This document shows positions 56,575-64,000 of a stretch of 64,000 bases of DNA, piece after piece (position 1 is the first letter of the stretch; every line of letters starts with the position of its first letter). The position numbers and the translations under genes were made by a program. The stretch is from Hydrangea macrophylla (taxonomy: Eukaryota; Streptophyta; Magnoliopsida; Cornales; Hydrangeaceae): positions 72,944,634 to 73,008,633 of the forward strand of contig CM066997.1 in assembly GCA_033977485.1 (NCBI GenBank). Reading direction: 5' to 3'. A model generated the notes under the pieces. The model did not search any database. It was not told where the DNA came from and worked only from the letters and a program-made list of their open reading frames with translations.

Positions 56575-57018
56575 TGAGTAATGCTACTAGTTCTCAAATT
56601 TGTGTCTCAAATTTTAAGTGCCACATCACTTGGAATGTCTTAAATTCTAGATCAGAAATTTACGCAAAAGTTTCTAGAAACAACTGTCAAGAGTTTAAAG
56701 TCCAGTTTAATTTTTAGCTTGGTAAAAAGTTTCTTGATAGTTGAAATTTCACTTAATGTCATATGACATTAAGTGAAATTTCACTTAATAGTAATTTAAG
56801 ATTCAGTAGAATTTCACTTAGTATTCATGTACAGAGGACCTTTCTCTAATCATAAATTTTAATGTCCTTAACTCTAAAATAAAATGGCATAATGGACTTA
56901 TCACCAAATTTCCATATTAGATTTGTAAAACTATTAATGCAATTAGTTATAAATGATTTAACTGCCTAATCATTTGGGATACAAATTTAGACGTGCAAAC
57001 ACTACTGAGCATTACCCT
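56575..57018. mobile_element. MITE-like element with GAGTAATGCTA ends and a central perfect palindrome
   Basis: The left end GAGTAATGCTACTAG and the right end (read inward: GGGTAATGCTCAGTAG) match imperfectly over about 45 bases. In between, 56743-56782 is a 40-bp perfect palindrome without a spacer, centred on TCATATGA. No coding frame. Confidence 0.55.
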
Positions 57019-57103
57019 TACTACATATATTGATGGATGGTAGGTAAGCCAAATTTATAATGTTTTTTTAGCACATATAGAAAGCAAAATTGCACATTTT
57101 AAA

Positions 57104-57164
<61 letters not shown>

Positions 57165-58071
57165 CAAATAAAAAAGAATGCAAAATTGTCATATTATGAA
57201 CTTGATTAAAGAAATTAATAAAGAAGTGAATCTGAAAGGTTAAAAATAGGAAGGCAATCTGTAAAGGGATTTAAGTTGGATTTTGTACACCTAGAGGTAG
57301 ATTACATAATCTTCTCAGGAGGGAAAAATTATTGTCTTAGTGCCTAGTGAATACAGTTCCAACTGACAAGAGCTTCAAGTAGTCGGTCAAATGGAACAAT
57401 TAGGATGATTTGAAATGCCAAGATTGCCCTTATCTTCATCAAATATTACAGGGGAACATTCTCCCTAAAAATCGGTCATTCAATTTTGTAGTATTAGTTT
57501 GAACAAATAAACTAGCGCCAATTATTGTCAACTTCTACTTTACTAGTAACAACCACACTTTTCTTACTACTTCAAATTATGCCATTTTCTTAAATTCTGG
57601 ATTTATATATCAATTTCAAGTGGGAAAATACTACAAACCATTTTTTTTCTTTTTCTTTTTTTAGCGTATTCATTAAGTAATGCAATAAGTATATGCACAC
57701 ACACACACAAAATTAATAATAAGAATAATAATGGCAAGCTTTGGCCATTCAACAAATAACTAAAATAATCTATAATCTTAAGTAGCTTAAAAAAAATGGC
57801 AATATCATACTTCTATGGCAGTTTTGAAAATAGTGATTACGCGGATGGTCTTTTCGCGACTTTTCTTAATGGTAATTCAAAAAAAAAAAAAAAAATTACA
57901 TTGTAAAAGCCTCCCGATGAAGAATGGCATTCAATATATGAGTTACCAATATTTAAATCAAGATCACAAAAATCTAAAGATGCATGATCAAACTAGATGC
58001 ATGCTTGAAACAACTTCTGATTTTGTGATCCAATCGCAAATTTTTGGAATTGGTCAGGAGTTGTCCTGGGC
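57019..58071. other. Spacer upstream of the response-regulator gene
   Basis: It contains an (AAT)n microsatellite at 57104-57162 (about 19 units) and short CA and A runs. No gene is supported. Confidence 0.65.
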
Positions 58072-58145
58072 CTATAAGTAGTCACTTCTCCAAGAGATTG
58101 TAGTTCCATCACAACAAGCTCTCTCTCTCTCTTTCTCTCTCTCTA
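58072..58145 (+). promoter_or_regulatory. TATA-like box and pyrimidine patch before the response-regulator gene
   Basis: CTATAAGTAG at 58072-58081 is followed by a CTCTCTCTCTTTCTCT patch at 58120-58145 and the ATG at 58195. A TATA box plus a Y-patch is a common plant core-promoter layout. Confidence 0.55.
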
Positions 58146-58194
58146 GTTGATGGTTGTGTAGCTCAAACCAAGAAAAAAACTTCCTTCAATAGAA

Positions 58195-61100
58195 ATGAAC
58201 ACTAACATGGTCACCTCAGTTGAATCAAGCCTGAAATATAAATCTGTTCCTCCAGGTGTTCGGGTTTTGGTAGTGGATGTTGATTCTACATGTCTTAAAA
58301 TTGTATCAGCAATGCTTCGCGCCTTGGACTATGACGGTACATGGACATTTTTTATTTTTTATTTTTTAAATTTTCTACGGACGATTTAATTAGGGAATTG
58401 CTGTGTACACTTGTGTATTTGCTATGTACACCCAAATTCTTTTATTCTAATAATTTTTCTTCTAAAAATTCTCACTTTTCTAAGGTTGAGCGGTGTACAT
58501 AGGAAAACTAGCGGTGTACATAGCAATTCCCTATAATTATTATAAGTTCATTATGTCATTTTATTTTAGATTTAAAGACAATTACGATAACTGATTAGGG
58601 AAAAGGTCCTCCATACAAGAAAATTAAGTGAAATTTCATTGGACCGTACCTAAATATTAAATTACTTTTTTTTTTCTTTTCAAGTACTTTTCAACAAACT
58701 AAAAATGAAATTGGACTTTAAACTCTTGACAGTTACTTATAAAGATTTTAGCCTAAATTTTATATTTTTTTATTTTCTTGTCGTCATATGATCTACATAT
58801 TTATAACTTATTGCCGTATTTCATCCTGTGTTTTTGTTCTGTTATATCATGAAGACTATCTCTCAGATGGATGATTTGTGATCATGGTTTTAAATCACCG
58901 CAATGGGATGGGGCATGAAATAGTAAGGAATCGCTAAGACATAAACAAGAGTATTAGTCGATGTGTAACATGAGTAAGATATATATCTTTGTCATGAATA
59001 TATATATATATATATATTTAACACAAAGTAAAACTCTAAAAAAAAAAAAAAAATCACTTCATATTTGTATATTTCGACCTTAATATTGCGCATGTTAGTG
59101 TTTCAAGTTTAATTTACCAATTTTATGACACCTAAAACTATATTTCACTTGATGTATTGGAAGACTATGTTTTTTTTAAGGAAAATTAAGAAAAAGCTTA
59201 TAAAAGTGTCAACAAGTTTAAACTCGATATAAAATGAATAGTGAACAATGATAGGTCTTAAGTTAGAAGTTACCTAATCTAATGCATTGACGAATTAGAA
59301 GAGATGATTAAAGAACAATTTTGAAAACTAATAATAAATATTGCTCTCAATATAGAAAGTGGGCCCATATTCAGTATAATATCATTACCCATATTCATTT
59401 TTATATCATTACCCATATTCATTTTTATGCATTATATTTTCATTTAATTTGGATTGGATTGGATTGGCCCCTCCAACAAAAATTGGCACCCTCCGCCACT
59501 TTATAAAAGGATCACTAACGAGCGGAAAGGGCAATCCTAATCAACCATGTCCCTATGAGACCCATACAAACACTGCATTATTGTGACAGAGCATATGTTT
59601 AATTTTAAGATAAAAAACAAAAGAGAAAAAATGATACAAGTAAAGAGGAATTTTTTTTTATTTTCCAACTACTTTGCAAAATAGTACTTGTGAAAGGACT
59701 TTCATGTTACTGATATCTTACCTTAGAAAGGGTTGTTGATTGCACAGTACTCTTTCATGGCCTATCTTATGAGAATTTCCTGTTTTGCTTTCGCATACAG
59801 TCAAGACCGTTGAACGATCTAGAGATGCATTGCTCCTTATACGCGAGAGAAAGGATGAAATCGACGTCATACTTATAGAGTTTCACATGCCTGACATGAA
59901 TGGACTAGAGCTAATCGAGACGATAGAGAGAGAATCCATATTGCCTGTGGCTGGTAAGTATTGTTCGGTAGTCATTTCTCCGTTATTCATTGGCTTATAT
60001 ATTAATCTCTCTAATGGGAAAAAGATTTTAACTTATTGTTCTTGTGTATTGCTAATGTTAATGTAGTTATGTCTGCTGATGACAATGAACATGTAATGTT
60101 ACATTGTATAATAAAGGGGGCACAAATGTATTTTACGAAACCATTCTCCATGGATGAGGCTAAGAGCCTTTGGCAGTTCACAATCACCAAGAGAGTTGCC
60201 AGAGAACGAATGGAAAAGAATCAAATGGATTCATCAAATGAAAATCGTGTTGAGGAGAGCTCCCGAAGGTGGAAAATATTGGAGAAGGAGATTCAACGAC
60301 AAATGAATCGCACCCTTATTGTCCAGAAGTCAAAGCTGATTTGGACCGATGACCTGCATGAAAAATTCTTGGATGCCGTTCAAGAATTAGGCGTCAATAG
60401 TAGGATAATTTTTGCTTTGAATTTCAAATTTATTTATTTATTTTTTCGGGTGGGGGTTTTACTTTTGATTATGGTGTGACCAATCTTTAATTTCCTTGCT
60501 AATTTCCTCTGCAATTTAGGTGCTCATCCAAAGCAAATACTCGAGTATATGAAAATCCCGGGACTCACAAAAGAAAACATTTCAAGTCATTTACAGGTTT
60601 GGGGTTGTTTTTTTTTTTTTCTGCTAGATCAAATTCTTCTTGATACAATCCTTATGCTACCATATAGAGGCTACATTTACAATACAAAATACAAATATTG
60701 CAATTTATAGAACAAAGTGGTTAGAAATGACTATTGCAGCCTTTTATAACAAGGTCATGTCCATTACAATCACCAATACATTGTTTATCTAAATACTCTT
60801 TTAAAAGCCCAAATTGGTTTTTGTGCAACTATGTATGAATATATATATATATATATATATATGTACATATGTATTTGGAGAAATTCTAATGGGGGATGTA
60901 GATATTGCAGAAGTATCGTGCGTCCATGAGACGGGAGCAAGAAGGAAGCAAATCAGTTGAACCTACTGGGAAAAAGACCAGCCAGATAAGTGGGAGTGTT
61001 CAATCAAATTTTGGACTGTATGGTCCCCCCAAAACATACAACTTACGTGGAAGATCTCCTAAATTTCTGAAGGCTGATATTGAAAAAATGGCATCAAAAT

Positions 61101-61267
61101 TTGGTCATAGACATTTCACCTTCCCACCAAGTCAACAGCTTTCCGATGAGTCTAGTTCCAATGGTGTTGGAACTAGGATCAGTGGTGGAAACATAGAAAC
61201 CATTTCCAAAGGAGACATGGCGCCCTCTGCTGGAGAGAGCTCTGGTGTTTGGGGCAGGAAACCATAG
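58195..61267 (+). CDS. Pseudo response regulator with GARP DNA-binding domain (type-B ARR-like), five exons
   Basis: Exons are 58195-58336, 59801-59953, 60067-60399, 60520-60596 and 60911-61267, with GT-AG introns and a joined frame of 353 residues. Residues about 22-140 form a receiver domain and about 187-243 a GARP/Myb-like B motif (LIWTDDLHEKFLDAVQELGV, IPGLTKENISSHLQKYR), the layout of type-B response regulators, nuclear factors in cytokinin signalling. In the receiver the phospho-acceptor Asp is Glu74 (LIEFHMPDMNG) and the acidic pocket reads DVD (residues 28-30) instead of DDD; Ser101 and Lys123 remain. It should not accept phosphate and may act as always-on. It is shorter than typical type-B proteins (500-700) and lacks a long Gln-rich activation region. 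An APRR2-like or divergent type-B member are alternatives. Confidence 0.88.
58392..58532. mobile_element. MITE in intron 1 of the response-regulator gene
   Basis: AGGGAATTGCTGTGTACAC at the left pairs with GTGTACATAGCAATTCCCT at the right (one mismatch). It is about 141 bp. The intron also has an (AT)n run at about 58999-59018. Confidence 0.8.
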
Positions 61268-61640
61268 CCTAATTGATTATATATATCACCTTTCAGGTGT
61301 GTCAATTCTGTATTACATCAAATTTATCTTCTTCTTCTTTTTTTCTTCTTTCAGTTTTAATGATTTTGCTTTTCCCAGTTTCAAGCCATTAATTTTAGTT
61401 TTTTAAAGTGACAGGTTGGTGAAGAGGACAAAGGATTTGGACTTTTAACAGCTGTAGCCTCTGGAAAATCTGAATTTGGCCATGGTTGAAGTTCTGTACT
61501 CGGCCAACTGGCTTTTGTTTATGTTTTTTTTTTTGTTCTTCTTCTCTTGTTGTGTTTGATATGGGCCGGGTTCTATATCTATTTGTTGTTCAGACTTGTT
61601 TGTGTTTGGTGTGTTTCAATTTGGTTATGTAATAATGTAA
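61268..61640 (+). other. Probable 3' UTR of the response-regulator gene
   Basis: T-rich sequence with several AATAAT/TGTAAT-like signals near 61630. No coding frame. Confidence 0.4.
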
Positions 61641-61725
61641 CAACTTAACGGGTGAATGTTTTACTTGTTTGGTGAGGAATGATATTTCGGCGATCATTAT
61701 TAGTTGTCGCTATGGTCTTGAGTTA

Positions 61726-62020
61726 GGCTTCGTTTGGTTTACGGATTCATGGAAGGGAAAGGAAAACAAGCTCCATTGCATTTTGCTCCATGCTTATATA
61801 CCTTCAAATTTAAAAAGTTTCAAAAATATTGTTGTAACTTTAGAAATAAGAGAGTAGAGTGACTCACAAAATCCAAAATTCTTAATTTATTTCCCTCTAT
61901 GTATATTTTCTTTTCGCTCCTATTTTTCTCACTATTTTCCTTGGTAACTAAACAAAGGAAAGAGTTTTTCTTCTCGTTTTCCTTTCTTTACCCTCACAAA
62001 ATTTATGAATCATACAAAGC
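61726..62020. mobile_element. Possible hAT-type MITE
   Basis: The left end GGCTTCGTTTGG and the right end CATACAAAGC pair only partly; the body is pyrimidine-rich at right and purine-rich at left. Tentative. Confidence 0.35.
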
Positions 62021-63187
62021 ATTAGTGAAGTTCTGTTCTGAACGTATTTAAAAATGATCTTGTTTGTTTTGTAATCGTATAATTAGGATCTTTTCTTTCA
62101 CCTGTCTGTGTTCAATGCTCGTTTAAAATGTGGGCGTGTCGGAGTCTACTAAGACTCAATGTATGATTAGGAGAACAAATATTCCTATAGTTTGTGTGTA
62201 CAACTGGAATTATTGTTCTGACTTCTAATCTAAACAACTGTGTAAGGCAAGAACGAATGACTCTTGCCAAAAGTCCTAAAGAAGTGCTCAAGCAAACAAG
62301 CTTAATTGGTGCTAAGCTAATGGAATACCCAAAGCAATTGCAAATTTAGATAAAATAAAACTTCTAGAATGAGTTTTAAGTACAAGGCTTTGAGAAAAAA
62401 ATTAATTAAACTACTGGATGCTTTGAGAAATAGAATGTGCAGGGGTTCGAGTTGTGTGTTGAGCAGACCCTTTTCTTTCGACTCCCTTGGGATATTAATA
62501 GTGGCCATAGGGGTTTTAGTTGCCTATAACATATATGCTTTCGAGATTCTTGGCCTTTAACGTCCACGTCCCAAAAAATATAGAAGATGCTCCCATGTCT
62601 ATGCCACATGTTATTGATGGCTCAATGTCAGTCTCTCTTGGTTCGATTGTGATATGCTCTCCTCATTGGTCATAATGTATAACATGTCCGATGATATATT
62701 ATTGGATTGGCTAGTTCCCCCTTGTTAGAGTGTTGGCTTGACATGTGATGTGACCGATCCATCAAATTACCTCTCAATTTGCACTAGGGTCATGGAATGG
62801 TAGCTCTCCAATGGCACCCTAAAAGCCCGTCGAAATTTGGGCGTCCTGGTTGGTTTGTCTTTGGCTATCCCTTCGTGAATAGATGGTAATCAATCCATCG
62901 ATCATTTTCTATGCCTTGGAAATGTTTTATCCTTAGTTATTTGGCATTGGTATAATAGATATGATTATCCATCGGTCCATTCTTTCTCTAACTTAGTTTG
63001 TCAGGCTAGGCTGCCTAGATATTGGACTGAGCAACCCTTCCTTGATATTCGGTTACCAACCAATCACAGGCCAACATGCCATCATCTAAAATAGTGGTTT
63101 TAGGGTGTGAACAATTTTACAAGCCATCCTTATGTGGAGTTTCAAATGCCTTAAATCCCTTCTAAGATTGATGGATAAAGGAGAGGT
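62021..63187. other. Spacer with no recognised feature
   Basis: No gene, RNA or repeat with support is seen on either strand. Confidence 0.5.
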
Positions 63188-64000
63188 TGTCATGCCCCAA
63201 AATCCACGACACGTGGACGGGTTAAAGAAAGAGGTTAAGGAGGAGAAGAGATCCTACGTGTACTAACCAAACTGTGCGGAAGCTACAAGAGAATCCTACG
63301 TGAATTCCAAATAAAAGTCAAGAAGTCAAGGATTGACCTTTGAGGACCAAACTGATCAAATAGGGTCAACCAACATTATTACAGTTTTTAAGAGTTTGTA
63401 AGGTAGTAGCTAGTAAGTTGGAACCCCATTGAGAAAAAAGAACCAAGGTTTGTATTTTGCAGTTTTAAAGAGAACTGAGCAGGAATTTTGTTAATTACAT
63501 TAATGACAAAAACAACCTTTCAAAAATGTTACAAGCCTTTCAATGAGTTCCAAGAGTTGGACTCTATCAACAACCATTAGATAAGAATAGGCTAATATGT
63601 GCCAAAGTATGTTACATAGCTATCAAGTTACATAATTCGAATCTAACATTCATGATTTCAAATTACAATTATTACAAGTCTAGCAAATGAACTATGTTAT
63701 GTAAGTTCAAAAGAGTATGATCTCTCACGAGAAGCTTTCAAAAAAAAATGTGATTAAGGCCTCGGGCTATTCGTGAGCCTTGCCCCTATCAAGATCACCT
63801 GAAAAAGAGGTTTATAGATTCATTAAGCACGACGGCTTAGTAGAAAACATTATAGATATACAAGATAGATCCCATAACTAGAAATGAGATGTGGTGCCAT
63901 GTATGTTGCCTAAGTAATGCAACTAATGAGCCCCCGGGCTATGCATACATGTTCACTCGCCTCGTTACCGGATTGTGAGCCACCCCCACTGGGAATGTAG
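63188..64000 (-). repeat. Partial LTR of another chromovirus-type element (candidate)
   Basis: TGTCATGCCCC at 63188 matches the plus-strand start of the LTRs at 28915 and 36850 (TGTCATGCCCCGG/TGTCACGCCCCGG). Beyond that the sequence differs but has a similar layout (GCGGAAG, then ACCTGAAAAAGAGG and GAGCC/GGGCTA segments), as in related families. It would be the left LTR of a minus-strand element that continues past the window. The left flank GAGGT would be the target duplication. Confidence 0.5.

Noticed and set aside
1..64000. tRNA, rRNA and organelle DNA insertions
   Set aside because: I saw only tRNA-complementary primer sites and no tRNA, rRNA or plastid gene sequence. A tRNA scan was not possible.

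Overview
The window is nuclear DNA of a flowering plant, most likely a eudicot. The evidence is nested Ty3/gypsy LTR retrotransposons, GT-AG introns, many short inverted-repeat elements (MITEs), AT-rich spacers with CT, AAT and AT microsatellites, and two intron-containing genes with plant-type domain order. The species cannot be named from the sequence. About the first 44 kb is retrotransposon sequence; genes occupy roughly 49-61.3 kb.

Region 1 (1-12360) is an Athila-type element on the plus strand, entered at the end of its 5' LTR. It has a tRNA-Asp-type primer site, gag, protease, RT, RNase H and integrase, an extra ORF, a 2-kb 3' UTR and a complete 3' LTR. Stops and frameshifts break its coding regions. 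Its right end sits inside a second element, Region 2 (12361-19737): a minus-strand Tat-lineage element with gag, protease, RT, two RNase H domains, integrase, a truncated opposite-strand ORF and a 616-bp 5' LTR. The rest of Region 2 lies left of the window.

Region 3 (about 20.6-44.3 kb) is an old, badly decayed plus-strand Ogre/Tat-like element (pol about 22.7-27.5 kb). An antisense gene with a plant mobile domain lies between its integrase and its right end. That antisense gene is cut in two by Region 4 (28915-41213), a minus-strand element flanked by a 5-bp GAATC target duplication. Region 4 has 4.3-kb LTRs and only 3.6 kb of interior, which holds an intact-looking gag ORF, two unrecognised small ORFs and just the last codons of pol. 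It is a gag-only, non-autonomous element of chromovirus type and looks young, because its LTRs are nearly identical by eye.

The right third holds host genes. At 49058-55535 there is a complete eight-exon gene for a GEN1-type Holliday-junction resolvase; its spliced frame is open for 614 residues. At 58195-61267 there is a five-exon gene for a 353-residue pseudo response regulator with a GARP (Myb-like) DNA-binding domain, in which the phospho-acceptor Asp is Glu. MITEs lie in the spacers and introns. Another chromovirus-type LTR seems to start at 63188 and runs out of the window.

The most unusual signal is a set of ordered arrays of the 10-bp palindrome CAATCGATTG. They are spaced 20-21 bp, or alternately 20 and 25 bp, in the Athila interior, in its LTR upstream of the TATA box, again in the LTR downstream of the TATA box, and as decayed copies at 19.7-20.5 kb.
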